Virus record (IMG/VR): IMGVR_UViG_3300035670_001227
Span: 1 to 24,022 of that record
Strand: one strand, 5' to 3'
Length of the DNA: 24,022 bases
Source: a virus
Part shown: in pieces, positions 1 to 8,407 of the stretch
How the letters are laid out: every line of letters begins with the position of its first letter
Position numbering within the stretch: the stretch's first letter is position 1
The notes under the pieces: model-generated
Seen by the model: only the letters and a program-made list of their open reading frames with translations
The model's database searches: none
Told to the model about the DNA's origin: nothing
Made by a program: the position numbers and the translations under genes

Positions 1-1
1 C

Positions 2-3000
2 CAGAACGCTCAAATTGGCGATCTGCGTGTGGTTCGTGTGGGTACCCCCGACGCCATCGTTGAGATCGAGTTCTTCCCTTCCGCCACCAAGATCAGCACC
101 ACTGGTCTGCCCTCTGCTCTGATGGCTGGCGACAAGGTTTACGTTCAGATCCTGATCAACGGTCAAAAGCTGGTTGCCGGTGACGGCTCAACCGGATACA
201 CCGCCGACGGTGAGTGGCTGGGCGTCCCCGTGACCATCCCCGTCACCTATGTGGCTGGCGACGAGGCTAACAACCGTCTCATCTCTGCTGCAATCAGCAC
301 TGCTGTTGCCGCCGCTATCGAAAGCAACCCTTCGATCAACGCTTCCGTGTACGTTCGTCAGAGCGGACTGGTGAACGATCTGAACCCTGGTGCTAACTCC
401 CAGAACAGCTTCGTCACTATCGCAAGCACCACTTTCAATGCTGAAGTCTCGGTTGTGACCCAGGTTCTTCCTGTGGGCGCCAACCCCGTTCTTATGCAGA
501 ACGGTTATGACGTTCAGAACATTGTCGGCGGTGGCGTGAACCTGGTTCGTGTGCCCGACGACTACACCCAGTGCATTCAAACCGCTTTTGACGGTCAACA
601 GGATCAGGGATACCTGATCACTCCGACCGCCTATGCTCAGTTTGACGCTGCGGGTCGCGCCGAAGTGGGCGCTGCTGCTGCTGCGCATTGCGCAAGCAAC
701 AACTTCAAATGGATGGCCCTCGCTGATGCTGGTCCGTTCCTGGTGACCGACATTAACGAGTACTCTGAGTTTGTGCCTCACAAGGCTGCTGAGGACTTTG
801 TTGAAGGTGGTCGCTACCTGGTTGACAATGCGATCTACAAGTGGATCGGTAACAACGTCAACTACAATCGTCTCTCGCATCAAACCATCGTCTTTGGCGA
901 GTCTGCCGCAATCGCTGTCAATGAGTCGGCCAATTTGGTTGCCGACGGCGTGAAAGTGGGACTGCTGGACGACAGCAAGTACACCATCAACGCTGTCCCC
1001 GACGCTGTCAAGGGCGTTTTTGAGCTTAACAACGATCAGTACTGGCCTGTTACTCTGCCTATCCAACAGGTGACCCTCACCGGTGCTGGCGTAGGCAACG
1101 ACTTCACCAACGTTGACGTTCAGGGTGGCGCCACTGGCCTCAACCTCAGCGGCACCGAAGTTTACGTCATTGCCGCTCCCAAGAATCTGTCGATTGACGG
1201 TGAGTATTCCTTCAATCGTGTTCTTCTGGCCACCACCGCTTCGGATGCTTCGAACATCTATAACGCAGTGGTTCTGGCGGGTGGAACTGACTTCCTGTCT
1301 ACACCTCCGACTGGAGCTGTGTTTATCGCCGCTCCGACCGGAGACACTGCCCTCATCGCCTACGCTGATCCTTACTGGGATCTGCCTCAGGAGATCAATG
1401 GTCAAACTTCTGACCTCATTCAGAACATCTCCGGCGCTGCTGTGGGCGTGAACACACTTCACCTCCCTGCAACACTTCAGGACCCGACCACTACTTACAT
1501 TCTGAACTGGGTGAGCCGGACATTCCTGGATCCCTCCACTCAGATTACTGACTCGCTAGGCGTTGTTGGTGTTCCCGATGGAAGCACCTTGTTCACCTGT
1601 CTGTCCCACGGACTTCGCACCGGTCAGCGTGTGTTCTTCACCCGCTCCATCACTGCGACTGTTTCGGGAACGACTTCGACCGTCGTTACGGCCACAAACA
1701 AACTGTCCAGTTCCCCCTACTGGGTGAAGGTCATCTCGGCTGATCAGTTTGTTCTGTCGAACTCCCTTGCTAACTTCAGCACCTCGAACTTTATCTCCCT
1801 CCCTAACGGTATTGTTCCTGGAACCGACATCAGCAAGACCCCATCCATCCTGTACACTCAGGTTCTGGGACGTGGTACGACCGACATCAATCCGGTTGAG
1901 CTTCTGACTCTGCCCGTGATTCGTGCTCGCAAGTACGCCTTTGACAGCAACAGCATCTGGAGCCAGGCTCTGGACTCTTCTGCGACCCCTACCGGCGTGG
2001 AAGTTGCTGGAAACCCCTTCAGCTCCATCTACTTCGGTAACTCTTCGGTGATCCTGGGTGAGGATCAAGTCAGCTCCTACGGCGAAGACCTGAGCTCCTC
2101 CACCAAGTGTGACCTGCTGCGGAAACTGAATCTGGTCGCTCCAGATCCGACCCCGGTCGCTGCCATCACGAACGCTTTCTGCGTTCCCACTGTCGACCAG
2201 TACTTCCAGTCTGAGTCCTACATGGTGCCTGCGATCGATCCGATCCTGCTCGGCAACTGGGATGGAACCTCTGTGGCCGGTACAATTGGACCCGTTGCCA
2301 CACTGACCGTTGGCGGAAGCGTCGGAGTCACACTTGCAGACGGCGATTACACCCTCGAACTTCCTGGTACGGGAGCTAATCCTGGAACCGGACTGGTGGC
2401 TAAAGTCACCGTCGCAACCGGTGTGGTTACTGGTGCAGTTGTGGTCTCTGCTGGTCAGGGTTACACCTTGGCCGAAGTCATCACTCTCCCTGCCGCACAA
2501 TACGGAACCACAACCCTGAACGTGGCAACCCTGGTTACAAGTATTCCTGGAGCCATTGCTTCCCTGAATACCCCTGGATATGTCGACTCCCTGATCGGCC
2601 TAGGCATCGGTCTCGGCTCCACATCTGCTCAGCTCAACCTGAAGCTCCAGGATCTCGTTGGATGCTTCTTCAACGTGACCGTTGCCGGTACTGCCCCCGA
2701 CGGTCAAACCGTTGTGATCGGCGACCGCATTGCCGTCGTGGCCTCCGGAAGCTCCTACGCCTGGGTCGTCGTCAAGGCTGACGCTCTGGGTGGAGATCTG
2801 ACTGCTTATGGTCAACCTTGCTACGGTAGTCAGGTTGAACTGGTTTACACCCCTGAGCAAGGCGTTCCCAAGAACCTCTGGCGTTTTGACGCTATTACCC
2901 CGACTGAGCTGATTAACGATGCTCTGCGTGGTGCCGGATTCAACGGTGTGCCTCAGGCGGAGTTCGTCGAAGCTGGTGTGGACACTGTGAACCGTCTGCT

Positions 3001-3712
3001 GGACGATTCTCAGCGTTACTTCAACCCCTTCGGCTTCATTGCCTTCTACGGCCCCTACATCGAGAACGGTGCCGGTCAGTTCATTCCTCCGTCGCCTTAT
3101 GTGACCGGTGTGGCTCTCCGCCGCTACCGTGCTGAGGGATATCAGTTCCCACCTGCCGGTGTCAAGTACCAGCTGGCTGATGCCGTTGGCGTTCAACTGC
3201 CCGTCAACTCCTCGCAGCAGAACCTGCTCAACCCCAAGGGTTGCAACGTGGTTCGCACACTGCCTGGATACCCGCAAACCGCCGTGTTTATCTGGGGTGG
3301 CCGTTGCCGTGTGAACGAGAAGGATGCTCAGCAGCGCCTGTACCAGTTCGTCAACACTCGCGTTATCCTCAACGTGGTGTACGGTTCTCTGCGTAGCGCT
3401 TTTGACAGCCAGATCTTCAACGTGATTGATGGCTTTGGTGTGGTGTTCAACCAGATCATCTCCATCGGTAACAGCGTTCTGAACCAGCTGTACGTCCGGG
3501 GTGCTCTGTTCGGGTCCAAGCCTCGCGATGCCTTCCAGGTTATCTGTGACGATCGCATCAACCTTCCCGAGGATCTCGAGAATGGCGTGGTGAATGCCAA
3601 GGTGTTTGTGACCCCAGTGCCGACACTTGAGCGTATTCAGATCGACCTGATTCGTGTTGCCGTTGGCAAGATGCAGCAGGAACTTGATATCCAAGGTCTC
3701 GGTGGTCAATGA
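2..3712 (+). CDS. Contractile tail sheath protein, very large, 5' partial
   Basis: This is the sheath subunit that polymerises around the tail tube and contracts to drive it into the host. The frame is open from base 2, so the true start lies upstream; 1236 residues are visible, against about 660 for T4 gp18. The C-terminal part (about 2880-3712) has the conserved sheath pattern: a PPSPYVTGVALRRYRAEGY stretch, a hydrophobic WGGRC segment leading into YQFVNTRVILNVVYGSL, and a final VVNAKVFVTPVPTLERI strand. The middle looks inserted. Around 1585-1800 is a module with SHGLRTGQRVFF and YWVKVISADQFVLS, and around 2290-2540 a glycine/valine-rich beta module with GQGYTLAEVITL; both types recur in phage surface proteins. 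Codons are strongly biased (CGT, CTG, AAC), as expected for an abundant protein. The stop overlaps ATG 3709. The sheath call is strong; the role of the insertions is inferred. Confidence 0.88.
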   Translation, partial: QNAQIGDLRVVRVGTPDAIVEIEFFPSATKISTTGLPSALMAGDKVYVQILINGQKLVAGDGSTGYTADGEWLGVPVTIPVTYVAGDEANNRLISAAISTAVAAAIESNPSINASVYVRQSGLVNDLNPGANSQNSFVTIASTTFNAEVSVVTQVLPVGANPVLMQNGYDVQNIVGGGVNLVRVPDDYTQCIQTAFDGQQDQGYLITPTAYAQFDAAGRAEVGAAAAAHCASNNFKWMALADAGPFLVTDINEYSEFVPHKAAEDFVEGGRYLVDNAIYKWIGNNVNYNRLSHQTIVFGESAAIAVNESANLVADGVKVGLLDDSKYTINAVPDAVKGVFELNNDQYWPVTLPIQQVTLTGAGVGNDFTNVDVQGGATGLNLSGTEVYVIAAPKNLSIDGEYSFNRVLLATTASDASNIYNAVVLAGGTDFLSTPPTGAVFIAAPTGDTALIAYADPYWDLPQEINGQTSDLIQNISGAAVGVNTLHLPATLQDPTTTYILNWVSRTFLDPSTQITDSLGVVGVPDGSTLFTCLSHGLRTGQRVFFTRSITATVSGTTSTVVTATNKLSSSPYWVKVISADQFVLSNSLANFSTSNFISLPNGIVPGTDISKTPSILYTQVLGRGTTDINPVELLTLPVIRARKYAFDSNSIWSQALDSSATPTGVEVAGNPFSSIYFGNSSVILGEDQVSSYGEDLSSSTKCDLLRKLNLVAPDPTPVAAITNAFCVPTVDQYFQSESYMVPAIDPILLGNWDGTSVAGTIGPVATLTVGGSVGVTLADGDYTLELPGTGANPGTGLVAKVTVATGVVTGAVVVSAGQGYTLAEVITLPAAQYGTTTLNVATLVTSIPGAIASLNTPGYVDSLIGLGIGLGSTSAQLNLKLQDLVGCFFNVTVAGTAPDGQTVVIGDRIAVVASGSSYAWVVVKADALGGDLTAYGQPCYGSQVELVYTPEQGVPKNLWRFDAITPTELINDALRGAGFNGVPQAEFVEAGVDTVNRLLDDSQRYFNPFGFIAFYGPYIENGAGQFIPPSPYVTGVALRRYRAEGYQFPPAGVKYQLADAVGVQLPVNSSQQNLLNPKGCNVVRTLPGYPQTAVFIWGGRCRVNEKDAQQRLYQFVNTRVILNVVYGSLRSAFDSQIFNVIDGFGVVFNQIISIGNSVLNQLYVRGALFGSKPRDAFQVICDDRINLPEDLENGVVNAKVFVTPVPTLERIQIDLIRVAVGKMQQELDIQGLGGQ

Positions 3713-3729
3713 TTGAACTAAGGAGTCAA

Positions 3730-4011
3730 ATGTACAGGGACTTAAACATCCGAATCCCGGACTCCTTGTTTTTTCAACTTGAAAGAAAAGCGGAAGAGCG
3801 GGGCATCTCACTCGAGGTGCTCTGCACTTCCCTTCTTTCGGGAGAAAACAACGAGGGCGATCTTGTGGATCCCGCTTATTACCAATCGTTGAATCTCGAC
3901 GTCCTTCGCAGAGAGATTCGTAAAGTAATTGAAAGTGATCTCTCAAAGGAAGAGGTCCGAAAAAGAGTAAATGCACTTGAATTTCAAATCTCCCGGAGAT
4001 ACATTCGATGA
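3730..4011 (+). CDS. Small ribbon-helix-helix-like protein
   Basis: Function unknown. The N-terminus, DLNIRIPDSLFFQLERKA followed by EERGISLEVLCTSLL, has the strand-helix-helix pattern of Arc/CopG/MetJ-type ribbon-helix-helix DNA-binding proteins: an alternating strand, a conserved RIP, an amphipathic helix, a G-I-S-L turn and a second helix. The rest (about residues 45-93) is charged and predicted helical. I chose ATG 3730 because AAGGAG (3720-3725) lies four bases upstream and the strand begins right after it. The in-frame ATG 3709 overlaps the sheath stop (ATGA) and would add seven residues. The stop overlaps the gp25 start, so the gene is probably translationally coupled in a sheath-gp25 operon. 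It could be a late-gene regulator, or a small tail or chaperone protein that only resembles the fold. Confidence 0.6.
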   Translation: MYRDLNIRIPDSLFFQLERKAEERGISLEVLCTSLLSGENNEGDLVDPAYYQSLNLDVLRREIRKVIESDLSKEEVRKRVNALEFQISRRYIR

Positions 4012-4385
4012 GTGATCCTACTGTCCTGTCTCCAGGGGTACGTGGATTATCGTATCCTCTTAAAATTTCAGGAGGAAATCTTCAAGTTGCAAGTGAGTAC
4101 GAAATTGTGACACAGCAAATTCGCAGTGTAATTGAAACTCGATATTACGAGCGTGTAATGCGTGCTGACTATGGCATCGGGGACTATGTTCTCGAGATTC
4201 TTGATCCAGCGCAAATCAACTCGGCAATTCAATACAGTATATATCAAAATGTTCCCGGTTTAACGGACCTCTCAGTAATAGGAGACTGGAAGACTCAAGG
4301 TGATGACGGTATTTATCGAATCGCAATTCAATACTCTGTTAACGGTCGCCCACAACCACCCTTGAACTTCTCCCTTGCAAGCTAA
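4008..4385 (+). CDS. Baseplate wedge protein, gp25/GPW family
   Basis: This is a baseplate wedge subunit of the T4 gp25 / P2 gpW family, which sits at the sheath-baseplate junction and nucleates sheath assembly. It has 125 residues, the usual family size. The family pattern is clear: GLSYPLKISGG (residues 13-23), an IVTQQIRSVIETRYYERVMR helix containing the conserved ER pair (E48, R49), then ADYGIGDYVLEIL, and a C-terminal strand IYRIAIQYSVNG. The ATG overlaps the stop of the upstream small gene (ATGA), with GGAG a few bases upstream. Lying directly behind the sheath gene fits its role. The stop codon is followed at once by the recurrent GGGTAAAA motif. Confidence 0.9.
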   Translation: MSDPTVLSPGVRGLSYPLKISGGNLQVASEYEIVTQQIRSVIETRYYERVMRADYGIGDYVLEILDPAQINSAIQYSIYQNVPGLTDLSVIGDWKTQGDDGIYRIAIQYSVNGRPQPPLNFSLAS

Positions 4386-4407
4386 CCGGGTAAAACTAAT
4401 CAAGTAA
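4386..4407 (+). promoter_or_regulatory. Intergenic GGGTAAAA motif, copy 1
   Basis: CCGGGTAAAACTAATCAAG plus TAA begins directly after the gp25 stop and ends 21 bases before the portal start. It matches six other junctions in this window (6007, 9173, 11881, 19495, 22165, 23261). No good Shine-Dalgarno sequence lies between it and the portal ATG. The function is unknown; a phage-specific promoter or an RNA processing site are the leading possibilities. Confidence 0.55.
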
Positions 4408-4428
4408 GGCAACGCACGAGAGACTTGG

Positions 4429-6012
4429 ATGGCGCAACGATTTAAGACAGCACCAGTCCCAACCGGTGAGGTTGCTCGTTATACGAGTGATCCCTACAAT
4501 CTATCGTCTATTTACATGTTTGGTAGTTCTTCCCCCTTCACAGGGCAGGGGAACACCATCGTGCGGCCTAATGACGACCTTCTGCTGGCAAAAGGAGGAA
4601 ATCGTGCACTCGTTGTTTATCAACGGTTGCTTCACGACGAGCAAGTTCAAGGCTGCTTCAGCAAGTTGATGCAGGAAGTTACCTCAAGGCCGTGGTACAT
4701 TCAGCAATATTCCGACAAACCCGGAGATCTGGCAGTCCGGGACTTCGTGGCAGAGGTTCTCGAGGAAATGCCCTTGGACGACATCTACAAGGGCATGGCA
4801 GAGTCGATGATCGCCGGCTTCTCCGTCGGTGAGGTGATGTGGAAGAAAACCAAGAGAGGAGTTATACCGTTTGACGTGCGCATGCGAGATCAACGCCGTT
4901 TTGTTTTCCAGGAGTCCGAAGATGCGGAAACCGGCTTCACAATGCGTTGCCTCACGTATAACCGCATGTTCGAGGGCGTTGAGCTGCCCCAGAGAAAATT
5001 TATCGTCAATCGCTACTACGTTCAACACAACGGTGACCCATACGGTTCTGCTCTCGGTCGCATTCTTTATCCTCTCGTCAAATTTCGTCGACGTGCCATC
5101 GAGTCTTACGTCCTCTTCGGCGACCGTTACGCGACGCCGACAGCTGTTGCGAAGGCACCGCTATCAGCGAGTACTCGAGAACTGGATACTCTCTACGGGC
5201 ATTTATCCAATCTCTCCCAGGAAACCGCAATGATCCTGCCGGAGGGTTACGAACTTGAGTTCGTGGTTCCGTCCGGATCTCCAGAAGTTTTCAAAAACCT
5301 AATTGACTACATTGACAAGGAGATTTCCCTTGTTGTTTGCGGAGAGGATGAGGCCGGCAGGGCTGAGGCGGGTTCTCGAGCTTCTTCGCAAGTTGCCAAC
5401 ACGATTCGAGTCGTACGGGCAAGTGAGATCTCTGAGATGCTCTCTCACACCTTGAGCCAGACTTTGGTCCGGTGGATTGTTGACTTAAACTTCGGTACTG
5501 ACGTTGCCGCTCCCACGTTGACTAGGGAGTTCAGGATCGAAGAGTCCGCAATCACGGTGCCAGACCTTTCCCTCCTCATTCAGTCTGGATTCACCCCCCG
5601 GAAAGAGTGGATCGAGCGTCACTTCCGGGTTGAGTTGGAAGAGAAAAAAGCCGGTGAAGAAGAAGCCGAAGCAACTCAGTTTGACCCGCAAAAGGATCAG
5701 GATCTGTTCGGTTCCATCTTTGGAGATCAGTCCGGAGCACAAGCCTCAGGCGGAGAGCAAGCTGCCGGGCAAGAGATGGAAGCAGCGGCAGACGTCATGG
5801 AGGAGCCGGCTGGGGCAGCACCTGAGGAGTCTCAAGCTGGTGCCATTGGGGAACCAAGTGCGGAAGACCAACTTGCCGGACTCGAGGAAGAGGGAGGGTC
5901 CATAGACGACGAGTTGGATTTTCTGTGGGGCGATGAGCCGGAGGAGAGCCCATTCGGTGACGAAAAAATCACTGAGGACGAAGCAGTAGACTTGTCACGG
6001 AAAGAAGGGTAA
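4429..6012 (+). CDS. Portal protein, Mu gp29-like (DUF935)
   Basis: This forms the dodecameric portal at the capsid vertex through which DNA is packaged and to which the tail attaches. Its 527 residues show DUF935 features: a DEQVQGCFSKLMQEVTSRPW stretch (residues about 65-84), MAESMIAGFSVGEVMWKK, the RDQRRFVFQ strand, LPQRKFIVNRYYVQHNGDPYG, the FRRRAIESYVLFGDRYATP helix-loop, and the GRAEAGSRASSQVANTIRVV segment typical of the family. From about residue 405 the C-terminus becomes a low-complexity Glu/Gly/Ala-rich acidic tail, probably disordered inside the capsid. ATG 4429 lacks a strong Shine-Dalgarno sequence but follows motif copy 1. The stop TAA lies inside motif copy 2. The downstream protease fits a Mu-like head module. 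Confidence 0.9.
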   Translation: MAQRFKTAPVPTGEVARYTSDPYNLSSIYMFGSSSPFTGQGNTIVRPNDDLLLAKGGNRALVVYQRLLHDEQVQGCFSKLMQEVTSRPWYIQQYSDKPGDLAVRDFVAEVLEEMPLDDIYKGMAESMIAGFSVGEVMWKKTKRGVIPFDVRMRDQRRFVFQESEDAETGFTMRCLTYNRMFEGVELPQRKFIVNRYYVQHNGDPYGSALGRILYPLVKFRRRAIESYVLFGDRYATPTAVAKAPLSASTRELDTLYGHLSNLSQETAMILPEGYELEFVVPSGSPEVFKNLIDYIDKEISLVVCGEDEAGRAEAGSRASSQVANTIRVVRASEISEMLSHTLSQTLVRWIVDLNFGTDVAAPTLTREFRIEESAITVPDLSLLIQSGFTPRKEWIERHFRVELEEKKAGEEEAEATQFDPQKDQDLFGSIFGDQSGAQASGGEQAAGQEMEAAADVMEEPAGAAPEESQAGAIGEPSAEDQLAGLEEEGGSIDDELDFLWGDEPEESPFGDEKITEDEAVDLSRKEG

Positions 6013-6021
6013 AAACAGAAC
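6007..6021 (+). promoter_or_regulatory. Intergenic GGGTAAAA motif, copy 2
   Basis: GGGTAAAAACAGAAC overlaps the portal stop codon: the TAA of GGGTAA is the stop. It lies 36 bases upstream of the protease GTG start, which has no recognisable Shine-Dalgarno sequence. This is the most divergent copy downstream of the GGGTAAAA core. Confidence 0.45.
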
Positions 6022-6042
6022 AATGGGTCATCAATAAACACG

Positions 6043-8400
6043 GTGTTTCAGAAACGCATTCACGTCTTCAAATCGGGCGATCAAACTTCCGCTCAAGGTG
6101 TTCAGAGAAACTTCTCTGAAAAGGACCTTCAGCAGGTTGTTGATACCTATGATCCCTCCATCCACGAGGCCCCACTTGTCATAGGTCACGCAGGTGACAA
6201 TGACAGTGTCCCGGCCTATGGGTGGATTAAAGGCTTCACCAAACAGGGGGGTAACCTTTATGCGGATGTTGCCTTTACGGACACAGCCCGCGACCTGGTG
6301 AAAGACGGTCACTACCGCAAGGTTTCGATCTCTTTCTACTCCCCCGACAGCGCCATTAACCCCCATAAAGGTAAATGGACGGCTCGACACCTTGCTTTGC
6401 TGGGGGCTTCACCCCCGGCAGTGAAAGGTTTGGAGCCTTTCTCGTTTGTTGAGGGTGAGGGAGTTTTTGACTTTGCCGTGGCCCTCTCCCCCTCGGACAT
6501 TTTTGATGAGGAACTCGGACCCACGCTTATTGTGGAGAAGAGCCCTCTTGAAATGCTCCGGGAGAAACTCGAAGAAGTCCGTCAGGATGTTTCGGGTGCG
6601 GTAAAAGACCTTCAAACCAGCCAAGAAGACCAAACCGCACAAAACCTGGGTGATGCTGCTGAGTCCTCTGTGACTGAGCAACCTGAGGCCACTCAGATGG
6701 CTAACCCAGATGCTCCACAATTCAAAGAAACTCTAACTAACGTGGGTCGCAGAAGTACTGAAATTGCTCAGCAAACGGCTGACCTCGAAACTCAATTTCC
6801 GGAAGAGGAATTTATGGAAAAAGGAAAAATCAGCCGGAAGCACGCCAAGGGTGCCCACGGCCAAGTCATGCAAGTCGTAGAAAACGTCTACGAGGAAGCT
6901 GACGAAAAGAAACTTGCTGAAGAGCACGGCGAAATGCCGGAAGCCTTCAAGAAAAACATGAAGAAAAAAGAGGAGATGGATGCCAAGCACTCCGAAGACG
7001 ACATGACCGATACCGGCGTCATGAAGCGTCACGGTGGAGACGGTGGCCCCGATACCTCTGACCATGCCGAAGAGGAAGGTCGGTACGAGACCGCTCGTAA
7101 CGACAAAGACAGCTACGGCAATCGCATGAAGACCGGAAAAGCCGGTGCCGGTTCTGACACTGGTCGATTCAAGACCGCCAAGAGTGGCGAGCAAGATCGC
7201 GACCGTGAGAACACTGCCGAAAGCGGCGAGCAGGATGAAGATCGTAAGAAAACCGCCAAGGAAGGTGCTGCCGGTGTTGGCGCCGACCGTTTTGCCGGTC
7301 AACCTGAAGGTCACGATCAAACCATGAATGACGACCAGTATGACGCTGGCGTGGGCGACTACCCTGAGCCCAACCGCCCTAAGAACGAGTCGATGCCCTC
7401 TGACACCGAGGAAACTCCCGACGACACCAAGTTCGCTGTTGACACCACAAATGTGATGAGCGACAAGAGCATGCGTGTTTTGCGTCAAACCTCCAGCCAA
7501 GGACGTCAAGCCACAAAAGGTGGCCCCATCGCTTCTTTTGCTGAGGAAGAGGATGCCGAGTTTGGTGAGGGTGCAGGTCATCCTTCCAAGGAGAAGCAAC
7601 TCGTCCCCGGCGGCATGGATGAGGCCGACGAGGCCGCAATCACTGTGGGTCCTGGTGGAGCCTTTGCTGAGTCCCGTGGTGAGAAGAAGTCCAAGGAGAA
7701 GCAACTGACCCCCGGTGGAATGGATAAAGCCGACGAGGCCGACGAGACAGTTGGACCTGGCGGTGCCTACGCCGAGGAGCACAGCGAAGACGAAGAAGAT
7801 CCGATGACTCCGACCGGTAAGGGTTCGACCTACGGTGAAATGGAAGATGAGGAAGGTGGCAAGGTCAAGGTGTCCAAGGGCATCGCTGACCATGCCGAAG
7901 AGGACACCGTGGATCACAGCTGTGGCATGGACTACGGCATGGGTTCCAATGTTGCCCGCCCAATGGGCCTGAGCATGGGCATGGCTGAGCAAATGAAGGC
8001 CGAGCTGGACAAGCTCAAGGCCGAGCATGCTGAGCTTCAGCGCATGTACATGGAGAAGGAGATTGCCAACCGTAAGAGCAAGATCCACAGTTTCGTGGAA
8101 GGTCTCTATGAGGAAGGCCGTCTGACTGACGGTGTCATGCCTCAAGAAGAGCTCCTGTCCTACTGTGAAGGTCTCGAGTTTGGCACTCTGGAATTCTCCG
8201 AGGGTGAAACTGCAGCCACCAAACTGCTCGGCCTGCTGGCCAAGCTGCCCCCGATGGTTTCTTTCGGTGAAGTTGCCGGTGGCACCTTCCAGTACCAGGA
8301 AGCCGATCTTGACCCTCACGCCCGTGCTCTCCAACTGGTTGAGCAGTCCGAGGGCAAACTGGACTATGTGGAAGCATTGAAGAAAACAATGTTCTCCTGA
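6043..8400 (+). CDS. Prohead protease-scaffold fusion, Mu gpI-like, with acidic repeats
   Basis: This is a capsid maturation protease joined to an internal scaffold. The N-terminal 135 residues match Mu gpI-type proteases: APLVIGHAGDNDSVPAYGW supplies the likely catalytic His49, and RKVSISFYS the likely Ser95, followed by HLALLGASPPAVKGL. The central part (about 140-640) is highly acidic, low-complexity and repetitive, including two 35-residue tandem units (see repeat 7585-7794). The C-terminus has a coiled coil (MKAELDKLKAEHAELQRMY) and a FVEGLYEEGRLTDGVMPQEE segment typical of the scaffold end of this family. At 785 residues it is about twice the size of Mu gpI. GTG 6043 fits the start of homology. 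The frame continues without a stop back to the portal TAA (6010), ten codons upstream. Confidence 0.85.
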   Translation: MFQKRIHVFKSGDQTSAQGVQRNFSEKDLQQVVDTYDPSIHEAPLVIGHAGDNDSVPAYGWIKGFTKQGGNLYADVAFTDTARDLVKDGHYRKVSISFYSPDSAINPHKGKWTARHLALLGASPPAVKGLEPFSFVEGEGVFDFAVALSPSDIFDEELGPTLIVEKSPLEMLREKLEEVRQDVSGAVKDLQTSQEDQTAQNLGDAAESSVTEQPEATQMANPDAPQFKETLTNVGRRSTEIAQQTADLETQFPEEEFMEKGKISRKHAKGAHGQVMQVVENVYEEADEKKLAEEHGEMPEAFKKNMKKKEEMDAKHSEDDMTDTGVMKRHGGDGGPDTSDHAEEEGRYETARNDKDSYGNRMKTGKAGAGSDTGRFKTAKSGEQDRDRENTAESGEQDEDRKKTAKEGAAGVGADRFAGQPEGHDQTMNDDQYDAGVGDYPEPNRPKNESMPSDTEETPDDTKFAVDTTNVMSDKSMRVLRQTSSQGRQATKGGPIASFAEEEDAEFGEGAGHPSKEKQLVPGGMDEADEAAITVGPGGAFAESRGEKKSKEKQLTPGGMDKADEADETVGPGGAYAEEHSEDEEDPMTPTGKGSTYGEMEDEEGGKVKVSKGIADHAEEDTVDHSCGMDYGMGSNVARPMGLSMGMAEQMKAELDKLKAEHAELQRMYMEKEIANRKSKIHSFVEGLYEEGRLTDGVMPQEELLSYCEGLEFGTLEFSEGETAATKLLGLLAKLPPMVSFGEVAGGTFQYQEADLDPHARALQLVEQSEGKLDYVEALKKTMFS
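7585..7794 (+). repeat. Two 105-bp tandem repeats inside the scaffold region
   Basis: Units 7585-7689 and 7690-7794 each encode 35 residues beginning SKEKQL(V/T)PGGMD(E/K)ADEA, followed by TVGPGGA(F/Y)AE. The protein sequence is more conserved than the DNA, so the duplication is old and under selection. A looser repeat (KTAKSGEQDRDR / NTAESGEQDEDR / KTAKEG) lies just upstream, at about 7171-7266. Confidence 0.8.
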
Positions 8401-8407
8401 GGTAGAT

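Noticed and set aside
188-1462. Long minus-strand open frame of about 424 codons inside the sheath gene
   Set aside because: Shadow of the codon-biased sheath gene; no family pattern, low-complexity Val/Ser/Gly/His content, no ribosome binding site.
2600-3976. Minus-strand open frame of about 458 codons over the sheath end
   Set aside because: It crosses the sheath stop and covers most of the small downstream gene in antisense; the sense frames have clear domains.
7171-7794. Repeated sequence as a possible CRISPR array or mobile repeat
   Set aside because: The repeats are in frame, unequal in DNA but conserved in protein, and contiguous without spacers; they are coding tandem repeats.
6733-8334. 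Minus-strand open frame of about 533 codons over the scaffold region, hydrophobic and apparently membrane-like
   Set aside because: The hydrophobic look (Leu/Val/Phe) is the reverse complement of Glu/Lys/Asp-rich codons in the acidic scaffold.
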